Of a stretch of DNA of 46,531 bases, positions 34,196 through 41,247 are shown one piece after another. Position numbers and translations under genes: made by a program. This DNA is from a virus. The first letter of the stretch is position 1; each line of letters starts with the position of its first letter. The DNA is taken from positions 1 to 46,531 of the IMG/VR virus record IMGVR_UViG_3300027659_000054. One strand, written 5' to 3'. The notes under the pieces were generated by a model that was not told the DNA's origin, ran no database searches, and saw only the letters and a program-made list of their open reading frames with translations.

Positions 34196-34672
34196 TTAGC
34201 CAATGGCGCTGACCGACTTCACTTCAGAACGCTCGCCGAACTCGTCGGAATCGTCCTTGGGTTTAGAGGTTTTGATGTTGCCGATGACGTTGACACCTGC
34301 GAGGGAGCTGATGTATTCCTCGTTGAACTCAGGGAGGGAGGCTTTGTTCTCCGGGGTGTCCTTGAGGTTGGCAGCCGCCAGCATGAAGAGGCAGAGGCCA
34401 CGGCTGTAGGATTCCTTCTGCTCACCGTCGCCGAATTCAGTGCCGGGGATCGGCAGCATGTAGCGTTGAATGAGAGGGAAGCCGGGGTCGATGGACTGAC
34501 CTTTGGAACCAGTGGAGGGTTCCACGGTTTGGTAAGTCACGGCGAGGAAGGTGCCTTTGCCGGACTTGGAGGGGATGGCCTCGGCTTTGGCGATGACGAG
34601 TGGGCACTTGCCTTCGACGAGGATCGGGAAGGAAGTGTCGGTGTCGTTGAGTTTGAGGGATAGAGGTAGCAT
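34196..34672 (-). CDS. DUF669-like ssDNA-binding protein candidate
   Basis: This is a 158-residue protein. The region about 18-70 (VEGKCPLVIAKAEAIPSKSG, then TFLAVTYQTVEP) resembles the beta-rich core of DUF669-type phage proteins, which lie next to Sak4-like ATPases and are thought to bind single-stranded DNA. The C-terminal tail is acidic and flexible (KPKDDSDEFGE), as in SSB proteins. A cleft tail of Asp/Glu could contact partner enzymes. The start leader is AACATAACACAATG. The match is by pattern, so confidence is moderate. Confidence 0.55.
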   Translation of the reverse strand: MLPLSLKLNDTDTSFPILVEGKCPLVIAKAEAIPSKSGKGTFLAVTYQTVEPSTGSKGQSIDPGFPLIQRYMLPIPGTEFGDGEQKESYSRGLCLFMLAAANLKDTPENKASLPEFNEEYISSLAGVNVIGNIKTSKPKDDSDEFGERSEVKSVSAIG

Positions 34673-34723
34673 TGTGTTATGTTGTTTTGTGTTTGTTGTT
34701 CGAGAGCATGATGCTCAGGAAAT

Positions 34724-34816
34724 TGGACGGGGAGTCAGGGATCGCACCTGAATGACTCTTACGAGAAGACTGTTCGACCATTGAACACAGCCTCAGAAGC
34801 ACTAGCTCCCTCCCCA
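34724..34816 (-). tRNA. tRNA-like element with encoded CCA, isotype unclear
   Basis: On the minus strand an acceptor stem TGGGGAG/CTCCCCG (one G-U) is followed by T and an encoded CCA. The T-arm is TCAGG-TGCGATC-CCTGA with a perfect stem, but the loop has G where T55 is expected. GTTC-AATGGTC-GAAC is a classic D-arm sequence followed by a loop CTCGTAA (anticodon CGT, Thr). Alternatively, as a type II tRNA, it would be the anticodon stem with a non-T33 loop. The type I reading leaves extra bases in the 5' half. It may be a degenerate or unusual tRNA. Confidence 0.45.
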
Positions 34817-34827
34817 GTTGGTTAAAG

Positions 34828-35010
34828 TTATGGCAGTGGGAATCCGATGTCGAGCGCACTTATAGCTGGCTCGGTCATCTCGGATGCCCAAGGACGGCAG
34901 GAGGTGGCTGGGATGCCGTCGAGGGTGAGGGATTCAAGGATGTCGTCGGCGGTGGCGTTGAGGTCGTCGGAGGGGGAGATGTCAACGGCGAGGAGGAATG
35001 TGCGGGTCAT
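34828..35010 (-). CDS. Small acidic hypothetical protein
   Basis: This is a 60-residue protein. The ATG at 35010 overlaps the stop of the small membrane protein upstream (ATGA), so I prefer it to the longer frame reaching 35103. It is acidic, with VDISPSDDLNATADDILESL, and has no motif that I recognise. It is the last gene before the tRNA-like element. Confidence 0.55.
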   Translation of the reverse strand: MTRTFLLAVDISPSDDLNATADDILESLTLDGIPATSCRPWASEMTEPAISALDIGFPLP

Positions 35011-35123
35011 GGGCGGGTGAAGAAGTCTTTGATTGCGAAGCTGATATAGATTAACATCACTGTGGTTAATACGATTAATCCAACAGCATCGGAGAGGGTC
35101 CAAACGAATAGAGCGAGGTTCAT
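35007..35123 (-). CDS. 38-residue small membrane protein
   Basis: A 38-codon frame sits between the Sak4-like gene and the 60-residue gene, joined to both by ATGA overlaps. The segment LSDAVGLIVLTTVMLIYI is a clear membrane helix followed by a short basic tail (KDFFTRP), predicting the C-terminus in the cytoplasm. It is the second tiny membrane protein held between replication genes here. The function is unknown. Confidence 0.65.
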   Translation of the reverse strand: MNLALFVWTLSDAVGLIVLTTVMLIYISFAIKDFFTRP

Positions 35124-35896
35124 GGGGCGGTGGGGTTAAGGGCTTTGAGGATGTTCACCATGTCAGCAGGGAAGGAGGTGCCGAGCTGGGCGGCGGATTT
35201 GAGGCCGAGGTTCTTGTCTCGTGGTCCGGGGGATGTGATGATCCGGCGCTCGGTCTTAGCGGTTGCACCGAGGCCAGTGGTTGTAACGTCCATCAGCCAG
35301 ACTTCTTCAAACCACCCGGCGAGGATGTGCTTGAGGTTGCCAGGGATGGCGAGGAAGTTGGTGAGCACACCAGTGAGTTCTTCTTTGTCAACGGTCATGT
35401 GGGCTTCCACGCAGAGACGTTTGCCGGAGGACTTGAGCCAGAAGATCAGCTGCCGCATGATGGAACCGAAGGCTCCCCACTGGGCGAACTCGAACTTGGG
35501 GTCGATGGTGCGCTTGTAGTCGCCGAGCTTCTGGTTGGTCATCTTGTAGGTTTGGATGTAGGCAAGCTCGATGAGAGAGGAGAGGGAAGAGATGACGATG
35601 GTGTCAACGTCTTTGCTGGAGCAGGCTTCGAGGAGCAGGTCTTGCACGCGGGACCATTGATCTTCGCGCGGGCAGGCGGTGCCAGCGGCTGTGGTCATGG
35701 GAGTGTCATAGAACCACGTCTTTGGGAGGAGTTCTTTGGCTTCAAGATACCGCACAGGCCCATTGAGATTGCCGTCGCAGTCAAGGATGAACGGGCGCGG
35801 GAGCTGGAGTGAGACGGTGGTTTTCCCACTGCCCGGTGGGCCGATGAGGAGGAAGGATTGCGGGAGGCGCGGGAGGAAGTCGGTGGAGGATTTCAT
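35120..35896 (-). CDS. Sak4-like RecA-fold ATPase
   Basis: This 258-residue protein has a P-loop (GPPGSGKTT, 19-27) followed by FILDCDGNL (36-44). A Walker B-like strand TIVISSLSSL lies near 99-108, and the middle contains AFGSIMRQLIFWLKSSGKRLCVEAH. This pattern matches AAA_24/Sak4-type ATPases, single-strand annealing recombinases of phages that depend on an SSB partner. The neighbours, a DUF669-like protein and a Cas4-like nuclease, form the usual recombination set. Confidence 0.75.
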   Translation of the reverse strand: MKSSTDFLPRLPQSFLLIGPPGSGKTTVSLQLPRPFILDCDGNLNGPVRYLEAKELLPKTWFYDTPMTTAAGTACPREDQWSRVQDLLLEACSSKDVDTIVISSLSSLIELAYIQTYKMTNQKLGDYKRTIDPKFEFAQWGAFGSIMRQLIFWLKSSGKRLCVEAHMTVDKEELTGVLTNFLAIPGNLKHILAGWFEEVWLMDVTTTGLGATAKTERRIITSPGPRDKNLGLKSAAQLGTSFPADMVNILKALNPTAP

Positions 35897-36174
35897 TGTA
35901 GGAGTGTGGTTAGTTGGGAGTTCAGTTCCGCGAGTTCTTTCAACGCCAAGGTGGGATCAGTGGCGAAGATGGTTTGTACCCGCTGGGCTGCGCGGTGGAA
36001 GTCGGTGTAGATGGAACGGAGGATTGTTTTGTCCTGCTCGGCGTGGGAGTGTTCACGGAAGCGGGTGGTTTCTTCGGAGGTTATGGAGAGGATGGAGGTG
36101 TGGAGCCAGTGGGTGGGGTAGTGGGGGTGAGGGGCGGTGGAGTGCCCGATGACTGGGACGGAGAGGGAGATCAT
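35893..36174 (-). CDS. Small hypothetical protein between ATPase and nuclease
   Basis: This is a 93-residue protein; the ATG at 36174 overlaps the nuclease stop by four bases and is preferred to one four codons upstream. It has a His-rich N-terminal part (GHSTAPHPHYPTHW) and a helical C-terminus (PTLALKELAELNSQLTTLL). No zinc motif can be named. It is coupled to the ATPase by another ATGA. A partner of the ATPase or nuclease is a fair guess, not shown. Confidence 0.6.
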   Translation of the reverse strand: MISLSVPVIGHSTAPHPHYPTHWLHTSILSITSEETTRFREHSHAEQDKTILRSIYTDFHRAAQRVQTIFATDPTLALKELAELNSQLTTLLQ

Positions 36175-37301
36175 ACAGGTTTCCAAGTGTTGTTGATGTA
36201 GTTGTCGGAGTTGAGCATGTCAAGGCGGCTCTCCGGTGGTAGCGCACAGACGTCGAAGAACGGGCACTTGCCATACTTGCCGATGCACCATTGGGTCTTG
36301 CGAGGGAAATACTTATTCGTTATGTTAGCGAAGAGTTCTTCAGCGAGGGCGAGGGCGTCCTGCTTGAACTCGGTCACGTGCCAGTCGTGGTATTGATACT
36401 GCCGGCGATGGGGTTCAAAGGGCTTGGAGGTAGTCGGGCGGCCACCTTTGGTGATAGCGGCGACAGGCTTACGGCAGGCCAGCACGTTGGCCATGAACCC
36501 TTTGATTGGGAGGTCAGGGAAGGCAGCCCGCATGGCGGCGAAGTAACCCGTGGGCTGCATGGCGATCTCAAACCCGTCGAAGAAGTCTTGGGAGATGATG
36601 GAGGAGGTCTTGTGATCCACTACGTAGAGGGAACCGTTGACTTCGGCTAGCATATCAATGATGCCGGACCATTCGATGTGGACAGTCAAGGGCTTTTTAG
36701 GTAGTTGCGTGCCGTAAGTGGTGCTAAATTTAACCTCAGAGTCACAGGCAAGTTCCTTCGCTGCATCATTCGTCAGGGTGCCGTAGCCCCAGGCTTTAAA
36801 CATCCCAGTCGGTAATTCCACCTGACCGAGAGGAAAAGCGAAGCTGAACTCAACTAGCGGTTTGCCTTCGTGGACGTAGGGGGTCATGACCTCGTCTTTG
36901 TAGTGGGTTATGTAGGAGTGGAAGGATTGGACGGCGTAGGCAGATGTGCGGTAGTCGGGGAAGAGCGAGGGAGGGGATTCGGCGAAGGTGGATTCGATGG
37001 CGGAGTAACAGCGGGAGAGAAGAGCTTGGCGGAGGTCTTCGTTGTGGGTTTGGTCTTTGTTCCGATACCACACCTCTAGTCCTGCGTGGATGGCCGCGCC
37101 GAAGGTGAGAGCGGAACGGCTGCCTCCTTGGCGGGAGCGGACGAGCTTGTATTCAGCGGAACGGTTGCAACCGAGGAGGGATTCAATGGAGGACCAGTCA
37201 ACGCGGAAGGTGAGGGAACCGTCAGGCTGCCAATGGAATAGTTTCCTGATAGGAAGGGACGATGGAGGGTGCGAGGGGCCGGAGAGGGAGAGTGCGATCA
37301 T
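36171..37301 (-). CDS. Cas4-like PD-(D/E)XK nuclease
   Basis: This 376-residue protein has the Cas4/RecB-type arrangement. H72 lies in AAIHAGLE, the active site is D216 in GIIDML plus D229 and K231 in VVDHKTS, and Q249xxxY253 follows. The four cysteines C45, C339, C346 and C352 are spaced for an iron-sulfur cluster. Such enzymes are single-strand exonucleases that make overhangs for recombination. It lies with a Sak4-like ATPase and an SSB-like protein. No cas1 or CRISPR array is near, so a role in phage DNA processing is likelier than adaptation. Confidence 0.8.
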   Translation of the reverse strand: MIALSLSGPSHPPSSLPIRKLFHWQPDGSLTFRVDWSSIESLLGCNRSAEYKLVRSRQGGSRSALTFGAAIHAGLEVWYRNKDQTHNEDLRQALLSRCYSAIESTFAESPPSLFPDYRTSAYAVQSFHSYITHYKDEVMTPYVHEGKPLVEFSFAFPLGQVELPTGMFKAWGYGTLTNDAAKELACDSEVKFSTTYGTQLPKKPLTVHIEWSGIIDMLAEVNGSLYVVDHKTSSIISQDFFDGFEIAMQPTGYFAAMRAAFPDLPIKGFMANVLACRKPVAAITKGGRPTTSKPFEPHRRQYQYHDWHVTEFKQDALALAEELFANITNKYFPRKTQWCIGKYGKCPFFDVCALPPESRLDMLNSDNYINNTWKPV

Positions 37302-37416
37302 GAGGATAGAGGATGGTGTCGAGGCAGGGGCCGGTTATGCAGATGTAGGTGTGACCTAGGCGAGTGATGTGGACTGTGGCGAGGCAGAGCCAACGATGGA
37401 AGAGGGCGGTGAACAT
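37222..37416 (-). CDS. Small overlapping frame, uncertain
   Basis: This 64-codon frame would bridge the gap between the nuclease gene and the gene upstream, overlapping both. The N-terminal part (MFTALFHRWLCLATVHITRL) has plausible protein composition with some hydrophobic residues and several Cys. The start follows CCACCAATG. The 80-base overlap with the nuclease start makes it doubtful. A short leader or no gene is the alternative. Confidence 0.3.
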   Translation of the reverse strand: MFTALFHRWLCLATVHITRLGHTYICITGPCLDTILYPHDRTLPLRPLAPSIVPSYQETIPLAA

Positions 37417-37583
37417 TGGTGGCGTTTAAGTTTCAAGCGAAGTTTCTTGGACATGCGAATGCGAGGGAGGATGGTGCCGTCGGGGAGACAGCGGCGGACG
37501 CCTTGCGAGGTGCGCTTGTAAAGCTGGCCGTCGCTGGACTTGTAGTAGGTGGATGGAGAGGAAGGAGCTGGTGAGTATGTCAT
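37356..37583 (-). CDS. Small basic hypothetical protein
   Basis: This 75-residue protein has a Ser/Pro-rich start, then YYKSSDGQLYKRTSQGVRRC and a strongly basic stretch (RMSKKLRLKLKRHQ). The centre looks like a small beta-hairpin of a DNA-binding protein. The start is preceded by TAACCATATG, the recurrent junction in this genome, right after the stop of the upstream gene. No family was recognised; a nucleic-acid-binding role fits the charge. Confidence 0.55.
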   Translation of the reverse strand: MTYSPAPSSPSTYYKSSDGQLYKRTSQGVRRCLPDGTILPRIRMSKKLRLKLKRHQCSPPSSIVGSASPQSTSLA

Positions 37584-37587
37584 ATGG

Positions 37588-37824
37588 TTACATCAAATGT
37601 GAAAGGTCTGCGCTGGCGGCGGTGATGGTTTTCTTCTTGCCAGTGATTTCCCTGGTTGCGGTGGTGCGGAGTTTCTTCTTAACAGAAGGGGCGACGCGGA
37701 CTGCGCGGGTGGTTTTGATGAGAGCTTCTAGTTCCTTCTCATTCATCTGGGAGATGTCTTTACCTTCGAGCTCGTGGAAGGGCACGCCATCGAAGAGATG
37801 TTTGAGGTGGGTTTCGGTGGTCAT
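37588..37824 (-). CDS. Small basic hypothetical protein
   Basis: This 78-residue protein has an acidic helical first half (ELEGKDISQMNEKELEALIKTT) and a Lys-rich second half (SVKKKLRTTATREITGKKKTI). The split charge suggests a small nucleic-acid or protein-binding regulator. It starts one base inside the previous gene's stop region (start 37824 shares a base with the next frame's end), so the genes are tightly packed. No motif can be named. Confidence 0.6.
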   Translation of the reverse strand: MTTETHLKHLFDGVPFHELEGKDISQMNEKELEALIKTTRAVRVAPSVKKKLRTTATREITGKKKTITAASADLSHLM

Positions 37825-38090
37825 TAGAATTGGAAGGTGGTGGTTGCTAGGAACTGGTTGAAGCGGGCTTCGTTGGAGGCTATCTCTTCGGAGCTGGTGG
37901 GGATGGGGAGGTTGGCTTTAATGCCGGTGACGAAGAGGGAGAAGAGGGAAGCACAAGCGGCGTCGACTGCCCCGTGGGACTGGAAGCGCATTCTGAACTG
38001 GAGGTAGTCATCGCGGGAGGCGTCGAAGCAGACTTCTCTGGTTTCGTCTTGGCGGACTTTATATGGGGACTTGATGGTGGAGTTGTTCAT
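37824..38090 (-). CDS. Small hypothetical protein
   Basis: This 88-residue protein has a pattern of Arg/Asp-rich helix (RDDYLQFRMRFQSHG) followed by a hydrophobic Ala/Phe segment (VDAACASLFSLFVTGI). The start overlaps the stop of the upstream gene by four bases. No motif is recognised. Confidence 0.6.
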   Translation of the reverse strand: MNNSTIKSPYKVRQDETREVCFDASRDDYLQFRMRFQSHGAVDAACASLFSLFVTGIKANLPIPTSSEEIASNEARFNQFLATTTFQF

Positions 38091-38599
38091 AAGATGGTGA
38101 ATGAGCCGTCGGTGTTACGAAGCAGCTCGATGTTAGGGTAGGTGGAGTCGGTGTCGATGGGGGCAAGGATGTTGTGGAGGGTTAAGGGGACTGGGATGTG
38201 GTCGAAGTTCTTGAGGTGGAGGACGGCGGCGAGGGTCACGGGATCGGAGCAGTCGATGGAGGGGAGGCGAGGGGATGGCGGGGATGAGGCTCCAGATTCT
38301 GCACTCGCGATTGTGATAGGCGCTTGAGAAATTCTCTTGCGCTTGGGGCCGATGTAGATTGAGCCATCAGGGTTTGGAGAGAAGACGAATTCTCTGGCAA
38401 CGAGCGCGGCTTGATCACGAGGGATAATGGACGTGATCCCTTCGTTTGCAACGAACACACGTAGAGCCAGTGAAAGGGCTTGCCGCACGGTGCCAGGAGC
38501 ACGTCCCGCGCAGGCGACACTGGAGGCGGAGGGGTAGCGGGAGATGATCTCGTGGAGGGAGGCTTCATATGGGCGGAATAGGTGTTCGAGTGGGTGCAT
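38087..38599 (-). CDS. Hypothetical protein
   Basis: This 170-residue protein has an Ala-rich helical first half (RQALSLALRVFVANEG), a basic strand GPKRKRISQ, a flexible Ser/Pro-rich linker (SGASSPPSPRLPS), and a second helical/beta part ending with NIELLRNTDGSFTIL. No catalytic motif is visible. It is the first gene of a transcript that starts downstream of a long non-coding, tRNA-like region, so its promoter may lie there. Confidence 0.6.
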   Translation of the reverse strand: MHPLEHLFRPYEASLHEIISRYPSASSVACAGRAPGTVRQALSLALRVFVANEGITSIIPRDQAALVAREFVFSPNPDGSIYIGPKRKRISQAPITIASAESGASSPPSPRLPSIDCSDPVTLAAVLHLKNFDHIPVPLTLHNILAPIDTDSTYPNIELLRNTDGSFTIL

Positions 38600-38619
38600 G
38601 GTGGAGGGTGGGGAAAGGG

Positions 38620-38713
38620 TGCCAACTGGTGGACTCGAACCACCTAGAGCTTTTATACAGCAAGTAGCGAACCGGCTGTGTCGCGATTACTCTTCCTCCG
38701 TAGGATAGTTGAC
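38620..38713 (-). tRNA. tRNA-like element, isotype unclear
   Basis: On the minus strand a canonical T-arm, GGTGG-TTCGAGT-CCACC, is followed by acceptor strand AGTTGGC, which pairs with GTCAACT 94 bases upstream (one G-U). A possible D-arm AGC-CGGTTC-GCT and a loop CTGTATA (anticodon GTA, Tyr) lie between, but the anticodon stem has mismatched ends and the 5' half has extra bases. No CCA is encoded. It may be degenerate, or it may be a tRNA-like structured RNA. The T-arm and acceptor are the strong parts of the evidence. Confidence 0.45.
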
Positions 38714-39228
38714 ATTGAAATTGGTGAAGCCACGATCCTTACCGTCCCCCTACAGTTGCATGCAGGTGCAGGCATCGAACCTGCTTTGTCGCTTCAAGTT
38801 GGTGACTCAGGCCAGAATTGCACTGGCTGGTAAAGGAAGGTTCAAAGTCCCGCCTTGCGTGTCACTGTCCACGCCGCTGAGTCGAAATTGGTGCCCGTCG
38901 TTACAGTGACGGAGCCGAGGCTGGAAGGTTCTAAGGCAACCTACAATCGAGTCATGGGTTAGGTAACGAGAGCGTGATCTCCGTCGCTTCGGCCGTCCCT
39001 TTGGCCAGTGGGAGAGGCAAATCTCTGGTGAGGATGGAGGGCTCAGGTGGGTGAGCCACACCCTCAAATCAACACACTGGTCAGGTCGCTCACAGAAGTC
39101 TTGTGCTGCATCTAAAGGAAACTTTAATTCCCATGTGCCCTCACTGCAATGTGCTGATTTGAAGGTGAGCCTTTTAACGTCAATGCTCAGGACGGTTATC
39201 GGTCATGCGCTCTTCCCGAGCGGAGTGA
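38714..39228. other. Non-coding region with tRNA-like and hairpin elements
   Basis: Over 500 bases with no convincing gene on either strand. On the minus strand 38768-38784 reads GCAGG-TTCGATG-CCTGC, a perfect T-arm, followed by ACCTGCA, but no good 5' acceptor partner is found. GCCAG-TGCAATT-CTGGC nearby forms a 5-bp stem with a 7-base loop. GTCACTGT (38861-38868) and ACAGTGAC (38903-38910) form an 8-bp inverted repeat. The set suggests structured RNA, perhaps decayed tRNAs. Promoters for the flanking leftward genes could also be here. Confidence 0.5.
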
Positions 39229-39894
39229 TTACATGAGCCCAAGTGGCAGTTCCATCTGGCGGCGCTTCTCGTCGATTTCAATCGCGCGAGCAATGCCGTC
39301 TTCGGTCCAGCCGCCGAGGTTCTCGAACAGATAGCCAGGGTTGGCAGCCTGCCAGCGAGTGACGAAGTAGGCTTCGTCGAACGGGGTGGCACCGTCGGAA
39401 GCCAGCGCGCCGGACTCTGCTTTCGCGAGCACGTTGCGGGCGAGGGAGAAGAAACGAGCATCGGGCTCGGCTTCCTCTTCTGCCTTGGACACCTCGAACG
39501 GGATGGTGTCTGCGACTTGCTGACCGAGGACAGCGTAGTCGGTTTCACTGATTGCCGGAGCTTGGTAGTCGGCGTCACCGGGGGAACCTTTACCTTGAAG
39601 GACGAGCTTGATGTAGTCGCCTTCGGAGATGAGGATTTCGGAGATGTCACCCGCGCGGTTCTTCTTCTGTTTGCCTGAGGAAGGGATGGCAACGCCGGTG
39701 GTTTCGACGAGCTTGGCCACCATAGCTTTGCGGTATTTATTGTTCCAGCCTTGGTAGAAGCTGTGCTTGACCGCGGCGAAGTGGACATTGGCGGGGTTGC
39801 TGGCGGCGATGAGATCGTCGAGGGTCACGGGGACTTGGACGTAGCAATCGACACCTAGGGTGCGGTTTTTATAAGGAGCAGTTTTGACTGACAT
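39229..39894 (-). CDS. Hypothetical protein, possibly DNA-binding
   Basis: This 221-residue protein is unrecognised. It has a beta-rich start (GVDCYVQVPVTLDDLI), a basic helical segment (WNNKYRKAMVAKLVE), a Lys/Gly loop (SSGKQKKNRAG), and an acidic helical C-terminus (SKAEEEAEPDARFFSLARNVLAKAES). It could be an abundant early protein given its long leader with A-rich start context (ACACAACACTATG) and its own promoter candidate. Its general composition is like that of the leftward gene at the far left end, but I see no clear homology. Confidence 0.65.
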   Translation of the reverse strand: MSVKTAPYKNRTLGVDCYVQVPVTLDDLIAASNPANVHFAAVKHSFYQGWNNKYRKAMVAKLVETTGVAIPSSGKQKKNRAGDISEILISEGDYIKLVLQGKGSPGDADYQAPAISETDYAVLGQQVADTIPFEVSKAEEEAEPDARFFSLARNVLAKAESGALASDGATPFDEAYFVTRWQAANPGYLFENLGGWTEDGIARAIEIDEKRRQMELPLGLM

Positions 39895-39925
39895 AGTGTT
39901 GTGTGTTTGTTTGGGTTTGTGGTTT

Positions 39926-40018
39926 CCAGCGGTTGCTGGATTGTTTGCCTTGTGGCAAGATGGGAAGATAGGCGAAAGCGGGGAAATTGCAAGGGGAAAA
40001 GGCGGCGAAAGGATTATA
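39926..40018 (-). promoter_or_regulatory. Promoter candidate and leader with two hairpins
   Basis: On the minus strand TATAAT lies at 40018-40013 without a clear -35, giving a leader of about 110 bases to the next ATG at 39894. The leader contains two hairpins spaced six bases apart: TTGCC-ACAA-GGCAA (39958-39945) and CCAGC-AACC-GCTGG (39939-39926). Two short tetraloop stems in a leader could control translation or stability. No promoter can be proven without RNA data. Confidence 0.35.
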
Positions 40019-40068
40019 AATTACATAAGGAACCCGCCACCACGTTTGAAGTCGTCCGTAAGTGGGAG

Positions 40069-40383
40069 TTACGGAGGAGTTGGAGAACTGTCGTCACCAA
40101 CCTGTATAAAGCCCTCGTTGTGGTAGGCTGTTGCTAGCTTGACTAGAGGTTCTCCTCTCAGCTTTTCTAGCCGGCCGAGACCAATACGCTTTACGATGTT
40201 GTCCTCCCGCATAGTGTTACAGGCGTTTAAAAGGTTGTTGAGGAAGTCGTTTGACGTTTCAAGCCCCCAGAGGACAAGGGCTAGATGATATTTAACCGCC
40301 CAGAGGATTGAGGTATCTGCGTGTGGGCTGCTGGTTGTGCGGACGAGTTCGGCTAGAGAGGAGGCTTCGGATTTTGTGATCAT
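40069..40383 (-). CDS. Small hypothetical protein
   Basis: This is a 104-residue protein. A longer frame exists, but its first 59 residues are low-complexity Thr/Pro/Ser and overlap another gene; the ATG at 40383 gives MITKSEASSLAELV. It is mainly helical (LVLWGLETSNDFLNNLLNACNTM), with a C-terminal GDDSSPTPP. No motif was recognised. It ends before the promoter candidate of the next gene. Confidence 0.55.
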   Translation of the reverse strand: MITKSEASSLAELVRTTSSPHADTSILWAVKYHLALVLWGLETSNDFLNNLLNACNTMREDNIVKRIGLGRLEKLRGEPLVKLATAYHNEGFIQVGDDSSPTPP

Positions 40384-40396
40384 GGTGGTGTGGATG

Positions 40397-40615
40397 TTAG
40401 TGTTGAGAATTGTATGCGCCGGGTAGGGTGATAGGCCGCCAGTGGGTGGCTTTGCTCCGCTCGGAGGCTGAGGCGAAATTGCCTTGCCAGATGTCGTGTT
40501 CGTTGGCGAATTCGATGTCACAGTATTCGTTGACGTCGTCAAGGGTAACTGGGGTGTCAATGGGGCGCCAGCGGAGGAGGGAGAGTTCTTGCTCGGGGGT
40601 GAGGGTGGGGCTCAT
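40397..40615 (-). CDS. Small hypothetical protein
   Basis: This 72-residue protein is rich in Trp, Glu, Asp and Arg, e.g. LLRWRPIDTPVTLDD and ERSKATHWRPI; two WRPI units are separated by about 43 residues. It starts with a four-base overlap with the upstream gene. The repeated WRPI may be an interaction motif. No family was recognised. Confidence 0.55.
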   Translation of the reverse strand: MSPTLTPEQELSLLRWRPIDTPVTLDDVNEYCDIEFANEHDIWQGNFASASERSKATHWRPITLPGAYNSQH

Positions 40616-40971
40616 GAGTTTGGGCTTATTAGTTGGAGTTCTGCTTGAAAGGCATCGAAGTCTTTGAGGAGTTGAGTCCAGCGGGCAAAGGTCTCGTCGG
40701 GGACTTCATATTTTGTGTATGAGTTAGCCCAGGCACTGTTGTCGTGTTCTCGTGGGGTGAGGACAGGATACAATTCGTCGGTGGTGATAAAGATTGTTTT
40801 CATATGCTGCCCGCGCGGTGGACAGGTGGGAAGTGGAGCGAAGAGTTCAACTGTGGCAGCGGTGAACTCAGGGTCGTTGGCTTTTTGGTCAGTGGCAGGG
40901 TGGTCGATGTATGGGTTCATGGGTGTTGTTTTGGAGTGTAGATTCCGTTGAAGGTGGATTTGGGATTGCAT
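40612..40971 (-). CDS. Hypothetical protein
   Basis: This is a 119-residue protein starting four bases after the zinc-ribbon gene's stop (TAACACCATG). Internal ATGs at 40920 and 40803 also have A/C-rich or ATATG contexts, so the true start may be later. The last 60 residues (TIFITTDELYPVLTPREHDN and on) look like the folded core. No catalytic motif is visible. Confidence 0.5.
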   Translation of the reverse strand: MQSQIHLQRNLHSKTTPMNPYIDHPATDQKANDPEFTAATVELFAPLPTCPPRGQHMKTIFITTDELYPVLTPREHDNSAWANSYTKYEVPDETFARWTQLLKDFDAFQAELQLISPNS

Positions 40972-40975
40972 GGTG

Positions 40976-41242
40976 TTATTGTTGTGGCGTTAATAGTTCA
41001 ACGAGTTCTTCCATTAGGCTGTTAACTCGTTCGGCATGGGTCGGAACAGGCTTACTCGAATCGATGGGTTTTGGTGGAGCATATTTTGAGTAGAGCTTCG
41101 TCCAGCATCCGGAACAGAACTCAAAGCTTGTGCCTTGGCTGTCATAATGTCCGACGTGGATTTTTACCTTTCGGGCGAAGTTATGTTGATCCGAAGGGAT
41201 CACTTCATTGCACTTATCGCAGGTTCTGATGGTGGTTATCAT
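40976..41242 (-). CDS. Zinc-ribbon protein
   Basis: This 88-residue protein carries CDKC (residues 8-11) and FCSGC (42-46), a four-cysteine zinc-binding pair typical of small zinc ribbons. The C-terminal helix (AERVNSLMEELVELL) may dimerise. Zinc ribbons of phages can bind DNA, RNA or polymerase. Its neighbour upstream is a UvrD-like helicase, with the TAACCCATATG junction between. The exact role is unknown. Confidence 0.65.
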   Translation of the reverse strand: MITTIRTCDKCNEVIPSDQHNFARKVKIHVGHYDSQGTSFEFCSGCWTKLYSKYAPPKPIDSSKPVPTHAERVNSLMEELVELLTPQQ

Positions 41243-41247
41243 ATGGG

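Noticed and set aside
33824-34663. 279-codon plus-strand frame
   Set aside because: It covers two leftward genes and the hairpin between them, with low-complexity Phe/Gly/Val content and no upstream leader of the kind used here.
36171-37301. Cas4-like nuclease as part of a CRISPR adaptation module
   Set aside because: No cas1, cas2 or repeat array is nearby; neighbours are recombination genes typical of phages.
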